The notes: generated from the letters alone by a model not told the origin. A DNA stretch of 64,000 nt from Methylobacterium sp. E-066 (GCF_022829635.1 NZ_JAKSYO010000172.1:186001-250000); one strand, 5' to 3'. Shown: positions 8,898-18,576, counted from the stretch's first letter. Program-made: numbers and translations.

Positions 8898-9653
8898 ATG
8901 TCCAACGCCAACCGCTTTCCCGGCAAAACCGCCTTCATTACCGGGGCCGCCAGCGGCATCGGACGGGCGACGGCCATCGCCTTCGCCCGGGAGGGCGCCC
9001 GCGTCGCCATCCTCGACCGGACCGAAGCCGCCCTCCAGCAGACCGCGGACGCGATCCGGGAAGCGGGCGCCGACGTTCTGGTTCTCGCCGGCGACGTCGC
9101 GCTGCCGGAGCAGGTCGAGGCCGCGGTGGCGCGCACCGTCGAGACCTTCAGCCGGATCGACATCGCGTTCAACAATGCCGGGGTCGAGAATATCGCTGCC
9201 CCCGTGGCGGACATCACCCTCGAGGACTGGGACCGCATCCTCGACATCAACCTGCGCGGGACGTTCCTGTGCATGAAGCACGAGATCACCCAGATGCTGC
9301 GCCAGGGCGGCGGCGTGGTGGTCAACACCGCGTCGGGGGCGGGCATCCGGGGCGTCACCGGCGGCGCGAGCTACGCGGCGTCGAAACACGCCATCATCGG
9401 ACTCACCAAATCGGCCGCGCTCGATTACGCTAAGGCCAACATCCGGGTGAACGCGATCCTGCCCGGCAATATCGAGACGCCGATGATGGACCGTTTCACC
9501 GGCGGCGACATCCAGAAGGCGATCGACCTGGAGCCGGTCGGCCGGCTCGGCAAACCCGAGGAAATTGCCGAGGCCGTGCTGTTGATGAGTTCCGACCTCG
9601 GCGCCTTCGTCACCGGCGCGTCGATCTCGGTCGATGGCGGTTGGTCGCTCTGA
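8898..9653 (+). CDS. Short-chain dehydrogenase/reductase (SDR family)
   Basis: A 251-residue classical SDR. The NAD(P)-binding TGAASGIG is at residues 15-22, NNAG at 92-95, catalytic Ser near 146, and Tyr159/Lys163 in YAASK. D40 at the end of beta-2 suggests preference for NAD over NADP. The substrate is unknown; the closest general class is 3-oxoacyl-reductase or glucose dehydrogenase-like enzymes. Followed after 33 bases by a cupin gene with its own GAAGGAG site, giving a probable two-gene operon under the LysR regulator. Confidence 0.92.
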   Translation: MSNANRFPGKTAFITGAASGIGRATAIAFAREGARVAILDRTEAALQQTADAIREAGADVLVLAGDVALPEQVEAAVARTVETFSRIDIAFNNAGVENIAAPVADITLEDWDRILDINLRGTFLCMKHEITQMLRQGGGVVVNTASGAGIRGVTGGASYAASKHAIIGLTKSAALDYAKANIRVNAILPGNIETPMMDRFTGGDIQKAIDLEPVGRLGKPEEIAEAVLLMSSDLGAFVTGASISVDGGWSL

Positions 9654-9686
9654 ACAGGTCCTGACGGTGATCGAAGGAGACATCCC

Positions 9687-10085
9687 ATGGAGATCAAGCG
9701 CAGCGGATCGCAGCCCTCGGGGGCCGGCCCGTCCGACTGGTTCAGCGGCACCGTCCGGATCGACCCGCTCTTCTCCGCGCCGGATCCCGCCCGGGTCGCG
9801 GGGGCGCATGTGACCTTCGAGCCGGGGGCACGCACCAACTGGCACACGCACCCGCTCGGCCAGACGCTGATCGTCACCTTCGGCCGCGGCTGGGTGCAGC
9901 GGGAGGGCGGCCCGATCCAAGACATCGCAGCCGGCGACGTGGTCTGGTTCGAGCCTGGCGAGAGGCACTGGCACGGCGCCACCGCGGCGACGGCGATGAG
10001 CCATATCGCGATCCAGGAGCGCCTGGACGGCACAGCGGTGACGTGGCTGGAACCGGTGAGCGACGACCAGTATCGCGTCGGGTGA
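9687..10085 (+). CDS. Cupin-domain protein
   Basis: A 132-residue single-domain cupin. Motif 1 is visible as WHTHPLGQTLIV and motif 2 as ERHWHG, giving the histidines that usually bind a divalent metal. Proteins of this size and pattern (annotated as quercetinase/oxalate-like or carboxymuconolactone-associated cupins) are often cotranscribed with SDR genes in aromatic or quinone metabolism; this role is not shown here. Start ATG has GAAGGAG eight bases upstream. Confidence 0.88.
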   Translation: MEIKRSGSQPSGAGPSDWFSGTVRIDPLFSAPDPARVAGAHVTFEPGARTNWHTHPLGQTLIVTFGRGWVQREGGPIQDIAAGDVVWFEPGERHWHGATAATAMSHIAIQERLDGTAVTWLEPVSDDQYRVG

Positions 10086-10237
10086 GCCGGCGGCTGGCCC
10101 TCGTGATCGCCGCAGGACCCGGATGGAGGACAGCGCGGATCGAGAGGTCACCGGCCCGAGGCGGACCGGCCGGCGGCCGTCGTCAGGAGTGATTAACCAA
10201 CGGCTCCTAGGGTCGGCCGATCCAAACGGAGCTCTCC

Positions 10238-10396
10238 ATGACCCTGTTGCTCGCGTTCCTGCTGCTGCCCCTCGCCATCGCCATCGTGCTGGCCCGCGGC
10301 GAACCGGTGCGCACCATCAGCTGCCTCGGCGCCATGGGGGTCGGCTGCTTCATCGCCTGCTGGAGTGTGATGGGTCTGCTGCGTCACCGGACCTGA
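10238..10396 (+). CDS. Small two-helix membrane protein, unknown function
   Basis: A 52-residue frame starting at ATG 10238 with GGAG upstream. It encodes two hydrophobic segments (about residues 2-18 and 29-47) joined by a short polar turn ARGEPVRT, ending RHRT. Codon third positions are strongly G/C as in neighbouring genes. No family is recognised. It could be a small stress-associated membrane peptide. Confidence 0.55.
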   Translation: MTLLLAFLLLPLAIAIVLARGEPVRTISCLGAMGVGCFIACWSVMGLLRHRT

Positions 10397-10406
10397 GCCG
10401 GGAGCC

Positions 10407-10607
10407 TCACAAAAATCCGCCGGCGCGCGGCACCCCCGCGAGACTGCGCCCGGCCCTGGCGACGAGTTGCGCGAACGCCATCGCCGCCGCCGTCGCCTGC
10501 GCCTGGGACGGAAAATCGCGCCGGGACTCGACCACCGTCTCCTCGGTCTCGTTCACGAGGACCCAGGACCAGTGCGACCGGTTGCTGGCGCGAATCTCGA
10601 AGCGCAC
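10407..10607 (-). CDS. Small hypothetical protein
   Basis: A 66-residue frame on the minus strand starting GTG at 10607. The sequence WSWVLVNETEETVVESRRDFPSQAQATAAAMAFAQL resembles the small beta-beta-alpha proteins that carry a modified-residue or DUF1508-like fold, but the match is only by eye. Convergent with the small membrane protein gene. The ribosome site is weak, so the call is tentative. Confidence 0.45.
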   Translation of the reverse strand: MRFEIRASNRSHWSWVLVNETEETVVESRRDFPSQAQATAAAMAFAQLVARAGRSLAGVPRAGGFL

Positions 10608-10993
10608 GGGCTGCTCGCCGATTCACAACGTGCCGCCAAAAACTCAGCACGCGCGGGTGACGAGGTGATGACGGCCACCGATGCCGGCGGGGGATCTGGA
10701 GGCTGAGATGCTCTCATTGCGCTCAGCCGCTTGAGTGTCTGAATCTGTACGCACGCGTGAATGTCGCACCGGATCCCTTGACCGGGGTAGCCGGAATGGG
10801 TTCGATCCACCCGCGCTCAACGCGGGCGTCTTGCATCGCTTTGCAGCCTCCGCGCCCCGCTATCCGATCGTCACCCCGATTCCTGCGCGCGTAGGTGCTC
10901 GGTTCGATCGGAGTCCACTCCCGTCACCTGTTGCCCTCGTCAGCGGATGTCTGTGCGGCATCGCTTGCTGGGGCGACGAAGCGGATCGAATCA
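10608..10993. other. Intergenic region without a clear gene
   Basis: About 385 bases of mixed composition. The one visible structure is a GC hairpin CCCGCG-CTCAA-CGCGGG at 10810-10826 without a T-tract. Short frames on both strands have no coding bias that I can defend. Confidence 0.5.
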
Positions 10994-11233
10994 ATGGCGG
11001 ACGGCAGCGGATCCTCGGTCGACCGGTCGCGCCGAACACTCCAGAACCTCGCCAAAACGCTGGGCTGCGCGCCTGAAACATTCTTCGGCGAAACGGCCCC
11101 CAAATACCTCGCGGACGCCGAAGAATTGCTCCAGCTCATGCTGTCGATCACGGATTCTTCGCAGCGACGTCGCGTTCTGGATTTCGCCCAAACCGTCAAA
11201 GCCGCCTCCGATGCGCGGATTGGCGACGCCTGA
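10994..11233 (+). CDS. Small hypothetical protein (regulator-like C-terminus)
   Basis: A 79-residue frame from ATG 10994. The segment SRRTLQNLAKTLGCAPETFF resembles the end of an XRE-type helix-turn-helix (a helix, short turn, then a structured tail), followed by an amphipathic helix LADAEELLQLMLSITDSSQRRRVLDFAQTV. An upstream in-frame start at 10895 is possible but adds unlikely residues. It may be the truncated remainder of an XRE regulator that lost the front half of its HTH. Confidence 0.5.
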   Translation: MADGSGSSVDRSRRTLQNLAKTLGCAPETFFGETAPKYLADAEELLQLMLSITDSSQRRRVLDFAQTVKAASDARIGDA

Positions 11234-11311
11234 CCGGCTTCTCCCGGGCGCCTTGCATCCGACGGCGCGGGGGCTATGGCAGGGCCCCGCCCTTCGCCTG
11301 CCGGAGCCCGC

Positions 11312-13630
11312 ATGACATCCGTGAACGCGCTGATCGCCGAAGAACTCGGGGTCGGGGAGGCGCAGGTCGCCGCCGCCGTGGCGTTGCTCGATGGCGGCGC
11401 CACCGTCCCGTTCATCGCCCGCTACCGCAAGGAGAACACCGGCGGTCTCGACGACGCGCAGTTGCGCAAGCTCGACGAGCGGCTCGGCTACCTGCGCGAC
11501 CTCAACGAGCGCCGCGCCACCATCGTGGAGAGCATCCGCGCCCAGGGAAAACTGACGCCGGCGCTCGCCGCCGCCCTCGCCGCCGCCGACACCAAGGCGC
11601 GGCTGGAGGATCTCTACCTGCCCTACCGGCCCAAGCGCCGCTCGAAGGCCCAGACCGCCCGGGAGGCCGGCCTCGAACCCCTGGCCCAGGCGCTGCTGGC
11701 GAAGCCCGAGATCGCGCCCGAGCGGACGGCGGCGGCGTTCGTTTCCGCTGAGAAAGGCATCGCCGACACAGAGGCCGCCCTGGAGGGCGCCAAGGCGATC
11801 CTGATCGAGCATGTCGCCGAGGATGCCGACTTGGTCGGCCGCCTGCGCGCGGATTTCTGGCGGAGCGGTCAGCTCGCATCGAAAATGCGCAAGGGCAAAG
11901 CCGCCGAGGGCGCGAAGTTTTCAGATTACTTCGCGTGGAGCGAGCGGCTGGAGCGGATGCCGTCGCATCGGATCCTGGCGATCTTTCGCGGGGAACGCGA
12001 AGGCGTGCTCGATGTCGATCTCACCGCCGAAGGCGAGGATTCGGAGCCCGGGAAGCCCGGCCCGTTCGAGACCGCGATCTGCAGCCGGCATCGTATCGCG
12101 GCCCGGGGTCGGCCGGGGGATGCCTGGCTGATGGAGGTCGTGCGCACCGCCTGGCGGACCAAGATCCGGACCGGGATCAAGCAGGACCTGCGCACCCGCC
12201 TGTTCGAGCGCGCCGAGGACGAGGCCGTGAAGGTTTTTGCCGGCAACCTCAAGGATCTGCTGCTCGCCGCCCCCGCTGGCGGGCGGGCGACGCTGGGGCT
12301 CGATCCCGGCTACCGGAACGGCGTGAAGGTCGCGGTGGCGGATGCGACCGGCCGGATCGTGGCGGTCGAGACCACCTACCCGCACGAGCCGCAGCGGCGC
12401 TGGAAGGAGGCGGTGGCGAGCCTCGGTCGGCTGTGCCGCCAGCACCGCGTCGAGCTGATCGCCATCGGCAACGGCACCGCGTCTCGGGAGACCGAGCGGC
12501 TGGCCGCCGAAATCGTGGCAGCTAATCCCGACCTGACGCTGGCGAAGGTCACGGTCTCGGAGGCCGGCGCCTCGGTCTACTCGGCCTCGGAGATCGCCTC
12601 GCGGGAACTGCCCGATCTCGACGTGTCCCATCGCGGCGCCGCCTCGATCGCCCGCCGGCTCCAGGATCCGCTCGCCGAACTGGTGAAGATCGATCCGAAA
12701 TCGATCGGGGTCGGGCAGTACCAGCACGATGTCAGCGAGACGAAGCTGTCGCGCCAGCTCTCGGCGGTGGTCGAGGATGCGGTGAACGCGGTGGGCGTCG
12801 ACGTGAACACCGCCTCCCCTGCCCTGCTGGCTCAGGTCTCGGGTCTCGGCACGTCGATGGCCGACCGGATCGTGGCGCACCGCGACGCCAACGGTCCGTT
12901 CCGGACGCGGACGGCCCTCAAGAAGGTGCAGGGTCTCGGGCCGAAAACCTTCGAGCTGGCCGCCGGCTTCCTGCGCATCCAGGGTGGCGGCGATCCGCTC
13001 GACGCCTCCGGGGTCCATCCCGAATCCTATCCCGTGGTGCGCCGGATCCTGCAGGCGACCAAGAGCGACATCCGCGTGCTGCTCGGCAACACCGCGACCC
13101 TGAGCCAGCTCTCGCCCGAAGCCTTCGCCGACGACCGCTTCGGCCCCCCGACCGTGCGCGACATCATCAGTGAGCTGGAAAAGCCCGGCCGCGATCCGCG
13201 CCCGGCCTTCAAGACGGCGAGTTTTCAGGAGGGTGTGGAGACCATCGGCGATCTCCGGCCCGGCATGCAGCTCGAAGGCGTGGTCACCAACGTCGCTGCG
13301 TTCGGCGCCTTCGTGGATATCGGCGTCCACCAGGACGGCTTGGTCCACATCTCCGCGATGGCGCGCCGGCGCATCGCCTCGCCCGCCGAGGTGGTCCGGA
13401 CCGGCGAGGTCATCCGGGTCCTGGTGCTGAGCGTCGATGTCCCGCGCAAGCGCATCGCCCTGTCGATGCGGCTCGACGATCCGATCGAGCCGGGATCACA
13501 GGCGCGGCGCACCAGCGAACCGTCGCCCGACCCGCGCCGGATGCAATCCAACCCGACGCCGGCAACCGGCGGCGGGGCCCTGGCGGACGCGCTCCGGCGG
13601 GCGGGGGCCTCCCCATCCAAAAGAAACTGA
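11312..13630 (+). CDS. tex: RNA-binding transcription accessory protein Tex
   Basis: A 772-residue Tex/Spt6-like protein. Domains in order: the N-terminal Tex helical region with VPFIARYRKE (about 25-35), a YqgF/RNase H-like domain (LGLDPGYRNGVKVAV, about 330), helix-hairpin-helix repeats (VGVDVNTASPALLAQVSGLG), and a C-terminal S1 domain (about 645-720, GAFVDIGVHQDGLVHIS). Tex binds nucleic acid and affects transcription and stress survival. ATG 11312 is chosen because CCGGAG precedes it by six bases; an upstream ATG at 11276 adds 12 non-conserved residues. The tail after S1 is low-complexity. Confidence 0.93.
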   Translation: MTSVNALIAEELGVGEAQVAAAVALLDGGATVPFIARYRKENTGGLDDAQLRKLDERLGYLRDLNERRATIVESIRAQGKLTPALAAALAAADTKARLEDLYLPYRPKRRSKAQTAREAGLEPLAQALLAKPEIAPERTAAAFVSAEKGIADTEAALEGAKAILIEHVAEDADLVGRLRADFWRSGQLASKMRKGKAAEGAKFSDYFAWSERLERMPSHRILAIFRGEREGVLDVDLTAEGEDSEPGKPGPFETAICSRHRIAARGRPGDAWLMEVVRTAWRTKIRTGIKQDLRTRLFERAEDEAVKVFAGNLKDLLLAAPAGGRATLGLDPGYRNGVKVAVADATGRIVAVETTYPHEPQRRWKEAVASLGRLCRQHRVELIAIGNGTASRETERLAAEIVAANPDLTLAKVTVSEAGASVYSASEIASRELPDLDVSHRGAASIARRLQDPLAELVKIDPKSIGVGQYQHDVSETKLSRQLSAVVEDAVNAVGVDVNTASPALLAQVSGLGTSMADRIVAHRDANGPFRTRTALKKVQGLGPKTFELAAGFLRIQGGGDPLDASGVHPESYPVVRRILQATKSDIRVLLGNTATLSQLSPEAFADDRFGPPTVRDIISELEKPGRDPRPAFKTASFQEGVETIGDLRPGMQLEGVVTNVAAFGAFVDIGVHQDGLVHISAMARRRIASPAEVVRTGEVIRVLVLSVDVPRKRIALSMRLDDPIEPGSQARRTSEPSPDPRRMQSNPTPATGGGALADALRRAGASPSKRN

Positions 13631-13648
13631 ACCGGACGCGCAAACGGA

Positions 13649-13675
13649 AACGGCCGGGGCGTGGCCCCGGCCGTT
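13649..13675. terminator. Bidirectional terminator hairpin between tex and flagellin
   Basis: AACGGCCGGGGC at 13649-13660 pairs perfectly with GCCCCGGCCGTT at 13664-13675 around a GTG loop, a 12-base-pair stem. It sits between two converging genes, and the AA/TT ends give short U runs in both directions. Confidence 0.75.
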
Positions 13676-13697
13676 CCGACTTCGATGCGGCTGATGC

Positions 13698-14891
13698 TCA
13701 GCGCAGCAGCTGCAGGATGCCCTGCTGGGCCTGGTTCGCCAGCGACAGGGCCGAGATGCCCAGCGACTGACGGGTCGACAGGGCCTGCGAGTTCGCAGCC
13801 TCCTGGTTCAGGTCCGCCGCCGTCAGGTTCGACGCGCCCGTGTCGAGCACGTTGATCAGGTTCTTGCTGAAGTCCTGGCGGTTCTGCACCACCGACAGGT
13901 TCGAACCGAAGGTCGAAGCGTCGGTGCGCAGCTGGCTGGAGGCGGTCGTCAACTTGCCCAGGGTGGTGTTGATGTCGCCGTTGAGCAGGAAGCTGCCCTG
14001 CCCGACCGTCGAGGTCTTGGCCGAGGTCGTGGTGATCGAGGTCAGGCCCAGGCCGCTCGAGGTCTCGTCGGTCGCGCTGACCGTGAGGTTCGAGTTGCCC
14101 TTCGGGTTGAAGTTGATCGTCAGGTTGTTGTTGTCGCCCTTGCCGTTGATCAGGTTCGTGCCGTTGAAGCTCGAATCGCCGGCGAGCTGATCGATCTGGG
14201 TCAGCAGGCTGTTGTACTGCGAGGCGAGCGTCGCCCGGGCCGAGACGCCCGACACGCTCAGGTCCGAGCTCTGGCCGGCCGCAGCGGTCGTGCCGTAGGT
14301 CGGGCCGGAGGAGGCGGTGCCACCCGAGAAGCCCAGCGCGGTCTGGTCGGCCGAGCTCTTGAATTCCACGTCCGAAGACGCGTTCATCACGATCTTGGTG
14401 CCGTCGGTGCTCTTGGAGAAGCTGCCGGCGCCGACCGCGGTGTTGAGCTTGGTCAGGGCCTGGTCGAGGGTGTCGGTCGAGGCCAGCGCGACGGTGGTCG
14501 CCGAGCCGTTGACGTAGAGGTTGAGCGTGGTGTTGGCGGCCGGCGCCGAGTAGGCGGTCGAGGCGGTGCCGGTGGTGGTGATCTGGGTGGACAGCGCCTG
14601 GTTGGCGACCGACTTGGCCTGATCGACCAGCTTCTGGATCGAGGTGATGCCCTGGTTGGCGGCCTGGATCGACTGGATCCCGTTGGAGATACCGTCGAGC
14701 AGGTTGCCGAGATCGCCCGAGCGCTGGCTGAGGGACTGCGAGGTGAAGAAGCTCACCGGGTTGTCGAGGGCCGAGGAGACCTTCAGGCCGGTGGAGAGCC
14801 GGTTCTGAGTGGTCGCGGTCAGCGACGCCGTGTCCTGCAGGGAGAGCAGGTTCTGGCGGGTGGCGGCGGTGAGGGTGACGCTGGAAGACAT
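13698..14891 (-). CDS. Flagellin
   Basis: A 397-residue flagellin. The conserved N-terminal D0/D1 helices are plain (LLSLQDTASLTATTQNRLSTGLKV, then SQSLSQRSGDLGNLLDGISNGIQSIQAANQGI), the centre is a Thr/Ser/Ala/Gly-rich variable region, and the C-terminal D1/D0 helices return (ANSQALSTRQSLGISALSLANQAQQGILQLLR). It polymerises into the flagellar filament. The many Ser/Thr residues in the centre are potential glycosylation sites, which matters because a GT41 enzyme gene lies next upstream. Ribosome site AAAGGAT precedes the start. Confidence 0.95.
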   Translation of the reverse strand: MSSSVTLTAATRQNLLSLQDTASLTATTQNRLSTGLKVSSALDNPVSFFTSQSLSQRSGDLGNLLDGISNGIQSIQAANQGITSIQKLVDQAKSVANQALSTQITTTGTASTAYSAPAANTTLNLYVNGSATTVALASTDTLDQALTKLNTAVGAGSFSKSTDGTKIVMNASSDVEFKSSADQTALGFSGGTASSGPTYGTTAAAGQSSDLSVSGVSARATLASQYNSLLTQIDQLAGDSSFNGTNLINGKGDNNNLTINFNPKGNSNLTVSATDETSSGLGLTSITTTSAKTSTVGQGSFLLNGDINTTLGKLTTASSQLRTDASTFGSNLSVVQNRQDFSKNLINVLDTGASNLTAADLNQEAANSQALSTRQSLGISALSLANQAQQGILQLLR

Positions 14892-15550
14892 CGGGTCGAT
14901 CCTTTTGATCGCGAAGCCGTCTTATTGGCGGCTCCCGCGGTGTATCGCCCGGCGACTTGCTGAGACCTTAATTCGATCTTCCAAAAAATGTATCTGCGCG
15001 ACATCGTTAATGAGTCTTTTCCGGAGACGAACAGCAATCGTTCGATCTCTTGCTCTCACTCTATATCAAGATGGCGATCGTTTTATTTCTGGCGGCAACG
15101 CGATCAAGTCCGGATTGCTTAGTAAGACGACTTAGCGGTCGACTGATATTCGGCCGTCAAATGTTAAGTCGATTCATTTGATAGCGCCTGCGGCCGGCCC
15201 GAGCTTCGCCATCCGGGCCCAGACCCTGCTGCCCAAAGGCCGATCACGGGCGGCCCTCAATCGCGGGACGAACAGGATCGTTGCGGGCAGCCGACTGCCG
15301 CGTCACGGGTTCTGACGCCCTCGGGATCCGCTGAACAGCGTGCGCAGGATCCAGCGACCAGCACCGGGCTCGGAGCGGGCGGCGCCGGACGGTGAGAGCC
15401 GTTCAGCGCGTCAGACTAAGGATTTCTCGCCCCTGCGCCTGGCGCGATCGGGCGCATCTCCAGCGACGTCGCAACCCCTTCGCGCGAGCGCGGACGCTCC
15501 GCCGATCCCAGACCGAATTCGCTACCTTGTGCTACCGTCGGGGCCGCGTC
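14892..15550. other. Flagellin upstream region
   Basis: About 660 bases between the flagellin start and the end of the glycosyltransferase gene. The part nearest the flagellin (about 14965-15185) is markedly richer in A/T than its surroundings and probably holds the flagellin promoter and a long 5' leader; flagellin leaders are post-transcriptional targets in alphaproteobacteria (FlbT). I could not place a sigma-28 or sigma-54 promoter with confidence, and no gene is evident. Confidence 0.5.
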
Positions 15551-17692
15551 TCAGGCCTGCCCCTCGGACAGCCAGGCCCGCCACATCCCCCGGAACGCCG
15601 CATCGACATCGGCGGCCAGGGCGGTGTGGTCCATCAGCGGGCTGGCATGCAGGCGCTCGCGCAGCCCCTCCCGAACCGTCCGCAAGCGCGCACGGTCGCA
15701 GGCCAGATCCCGGGCGATCGCCACGTAATCCGCCTGGCTGTCGGCGATCAGCTCCGGCAGGCCCATCGCGGTGAGCACCGAGACGCCGGTGCGCGCCGCC
15801 GCGTGGCCGCCGCGCAGGGTCACGAACGGCACGCCCATCGACAGGGTGTCGTAGCTCGTCGTGCCGCCGTTATACGGGTACGGATCCAGGGCGATATCCA
15901 CCCGGTGGTAGAGCTCGTGGTAGCCGCTGTTGACCCGCGGCTGGAAGATCACCCGATCGAGGGGCAGGCCCGCCGCGGTGAGACGCGTCTCGACGGCTTC
16001 ACGGACCTCCGGCGTGCCGATGTCGCCCACCACCATGAACAGCCGCGCATCCGGGACCGCCGACAGGATCGCGGCCCAGGTCGTCAGCGCGTCGTCGCAG
16101 ACCTTGGTCAGGCGATTGAAGCAGCCGAAGGTGATGTGGCCGGCATCCTCGAACGGCGCGCGCGCGCGCACCGGCGGCAGATCGTCGACACCGGCATAGG
16201 TGGCGGTCACCCGCGGCAGGCGCCAGAGCCGCTCGGCATGCAGGGGCTCGGCGAGGCCGGGCGGATCAGTGATCGGGTCCGTGAGGCGATAATCCATCGC
16301 CGTCAGGCCGGTGGTTCCGGGATGCCCGATCCAGGTCACCTGCACGGGCGCGGGCTTGCGGGCGAACACCAGCAGGCGATTGCCGGCACTGTGCCCGGAC
16401 AGGTCGACCAGGATGTCGATGGCGTCGGCCTCGATCCGGTCGGCCGCCTCGTCGTCGTCGAGGCCGGCGAGGTTGAGCCAGCCGTCGAACAGCGGCTTGA
16501 GCCGCTCCGAGACCGCGTCCTCGCTCGCATGCGTCATGTAGGCCAGCGCCGTGATGCCGTCCCGGTCGATGGCGCGCAGATACGGCTCGAAGAAGCGGAC
16601 GAGGGCGTGGTTGCAGAAATCGCCCGAGACGAAGCCGACGCGCAGGCGGCGATCCGGGTCGCGATCGTTGGCGAAGGGGCGGCGGCGAAGCAGCGGGTCC
16701 GCGTAGCGGCGGCCATAGGCCAGCGCGTCGGCGGCGTATTCCGCGTGCGGGATGTCTGCGGCGTAGAGCTTGGCGAACAGGCGGTTGGAGGCGACGAACA
16801 GCTTGGACGGATCGAGGCTCAGGGCGCGGTCGAAGGCCTCCACGGCCTCGCCCAGACGGCCGAGGGCCAGCAGGGCGCTGCCGCGGTTGCTGTGGGCGCC
16901 GGCATTGCCGGGCTCCAGGACGATCGCGCGCTCGGCGTGCCGCAGGGCCTCGCCGTACCGGAACCGGCGCTGGTAGACGCCTGCGAGGTTGGCATGCGCC
17001 ATCGCCAAGTCGGGATCGAGTTCGAGGGCCTTCTCCAGGGCGGAGATGGCGCCGTCGTGGTCGCCGCGGTTGGTGAGGACCGAGCTGAGGCCGCTGAAGA
17101 ACAGCGGGTTCTTGGGCTCGCGGTAGAGCGCGATGCTGATCAGGTCATAGGCGAGTTCGGGCCGGTTGGTGCGGGCCGCGATGGCGCCGGCGAGGTAGGT
17201 CGCATGGGCGTGGGTGTCGTCGAGGAGCAGCACGAGATCGAGCAGCGCCTCCGCCGGGCGGTGCTCGCCCCGGTCGTAGCGGAGCTGAGCGGCCGCGAAG
17301 GTGCTCGCAATGAAGGTCGCGTTCAGCGCTTGCGCCTCGGGGCCGAAGCTCTGCGCCTTGTAGCGCTCCAGGATCGCCCGCGCGTCGGGCTGCCGGTCGA
17401 CGGCGAGCAGGGCGGTGGCGAGCGCCAGCCAATAGCCCGGACGCTCGGGCGCACCCCGCAGCGCCGTGACGAAATGGGTGACGGCCTTCTCCGGGGCGGT
17501 TCGCGCCGCGATCTGGCCGAGCTCGTAATGCGCTTCGGGATGGTCAGGCTCGGCACCGAGCACGCGGCGCAGGCTGGATTCGGCCCGGTCGAATCGCCCG
17601 GAGGCGCGGTGGTCTCGAGCCTTGGCCAGGCTGCGCATGGAGGCAGCGTCCCGGGGCGCACCGGTTGCCCGCCCGCCATATTGATCGAGCAT
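15551..17692 (-). CDS. TPR-repeat O-GlcNAc-transferase-like protein (GT41/SPINDLY type)
   Basis: A 713-residue protein. Residues about 20-330 are tetratricopeptide repeats (for example AMAHANLAGVYQRRFRYGEALRHAERAI, GNAGAHSNRGSALLALGRLGEAVEAF). Residues about 345-700 form the GT41 catalytic region: VSGDFCNHALVRFF holds the histidine matching human OGT His498, FNRLTKVCD holds the lysine matching Lys842, and LDPYPYNGGTTSYDTLSMGVP is the donor-binding signature. The family transfers GlcNAc or fucose to Ser/Thr of proteins. Being the neighbour upstream of the flagellin gene on the same strand, flagellin is the obvious candidate substrate (inference). Confidence 0.88.
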   Translation of the reverse strand: MLDQYGGRATGAPRDAASMRSLAKARDHRASGRFDRAESSLRRVLGAEPDHPEAHYELGQIAARTAPEKAVTHFVTALRGAPERPGYWLALATALLAVDRQPDARAILERYKAQSFGPEAQALNATFIASTFAAAQLRYDRGEHRPAEALLDLVLLLDDTHAHATYLAGAIAARTNRPELAYDLISIALYREPKNPLFFSGLSSVLTNRGDHDGAISALEKALELDPDLAMAHANLAGVYQRRFRYGEALRHAERAIVLEPGNAGAHSNRGSALLALGRLGEAVEAFDRALSLDPSKLFVASNRLFAKLYAADIPHAEYAADALAYGRRYADPLLRRRPFANDRDPDRRLRVGFVSGDFCNHALVRFFEPYLRAIDRDGITALAYMTHASEDAVSERLKPLFDGWLNLAGLDDDEAADRIEADAIDILVDLSGHSAGNRLLVFARKPAPVQVTWIGHPGTTGLTAMDYRLTDPITDPPGLAEPLHAERLWRLPRVTATYAGVDDLPPVRARAPFEDAGHITFGCFNRLTKVCDDALTTWAAILSAVPDARLFMVVGDIGTPEVREAVETRLTAAGLPLDRVIFQPRVNSGYHELYHRVDIALDPYPYNGGTTSYDTLSMGVPFVTLRGGHAAARTGVSVLTAMGLPELIADSQADYVAIARDLACDRARLRTVREGLRERLHASPLMDHTALAADVDAAFRGMWRAWLSEGQA

Positions 17693-18178
17693 TCCACGCC
17701 CTCCCGTCGCGCGGAGATTGCGAATGCAGGGTTAAGGACGCGTAAATCCGGCCGGGATTTGCGTTATCGGGCGTATCGACGGCTCGTCCTGGTGCCGGAG
17801 CTCGGGCCCGGGGCGTGCAAAGATGAGTTGCTGCGCCGGGCTCGCTAGATGTTCGGTCCCACCAATCCGGTCGGCTAGAATAGTGGTTCGCACATTGGCG
17901 GCCGACGCATCCAGGGACTACGGGGCCCGAGGAAGCAGAGAGGGTTCGTGCACGACGGCCTCGCGGGGTCGATCGCGACGTTCGGCGCTCGAAGTTGCTG
18001 CATCATGGCTACCGGCACGCGCTACGCAACCATGTGCCAGCTGCTACGCCGGAGAGGCCGGTTCGGCAGCGGATGGGTCTGCTGTTCCCCTCCCGCCGCG
18101 TCGGCGTTCGGCTCGCTGTATCGGATCCACCGGCGGGAGCCGCCGCGCGTGGACGAGGCGGTCTCGCATTTATCCCAG
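17693..18178. other. Chromosomal flank left of the island, no clear gene
   Basis: About 485 bases between the TPR-GT41 gene and the left attachment copy. Several short frames are open but none has a ribosome site with a recognisable product. Before integration this sequence would have followed the 3' end of tRNA-Ser. Confidence 0.5.
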
Positions 18179-18197
18179 GCTGGCGGAAGGGGTGGGA
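18179..18197. repeat. Left attachment site copy (attL)
   Basis: GCTGGCGGAAGGGGTGGGA, identical over 19 bases to 37716-37734, which is the 3' end of tRNA-Ser(UGA) plus two bases. The bases on both sides differ from the tRNA copy. This is the truncated tRNA end expected at the distal junction of an element integrated in the tRNA gene. Confidence 0.88.
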
Positions 18198-18263
18198 CAA
18201 TCGCCCGCAACTTCTCGAACCAACGAAATCAATGACTTGGAACAAGCGCCTGATGTTGCGGTG

Positions 18264-18282
18264 TAGCACCCAGGTGTAGCAG
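18264..18282 (+). promoter_or_regulatory. Putative integrase arm-type site, left
   Basis: TAGCACCCAGGTGTAGCAG, matching 16 of 19 bases with 37635-37653 in the same orientation. It lies 67 bases inside the left attachment copy; its partner lies 63 bases inside the right one. It also contains a short direct repeat GGTGTAGCA (18260-18268 and 18273-18281). Confidence 0.5.
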
Positions 18283-18576
18283 AAAACAACACCCTGCCAA
18301 TCGATGATCAGCTAATCAGCCCGGTGAATCCGCTTGAAGCAGCTGTGACATTGGGGGAGGGTTCGGAATTCGAACTTATGGATTCGATGCCACGTCGACA
18401 GGGCTGTCCTCACCCCGGTATCAAGACGCCGCTACACATCCGCAGCCCTGATTGACGACCATCGACAAGCTAATAAGCATTTCCCCGTGCGCATGCTGCT
18501 CGGTGGCCACGATACGCGAGGCTCCGCAAGCCGCGTACGAAGGTGCTGATTTGCCTAGTGCTTCTACAGAAGCCCA

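Noticed and set aside
15392..17848. Open frame of about 818 codons on the plus strand
   Set aside because: It is the complement of the TPR-GT41 gene, whose motifs are unmistakable; no ribosome site or family match.
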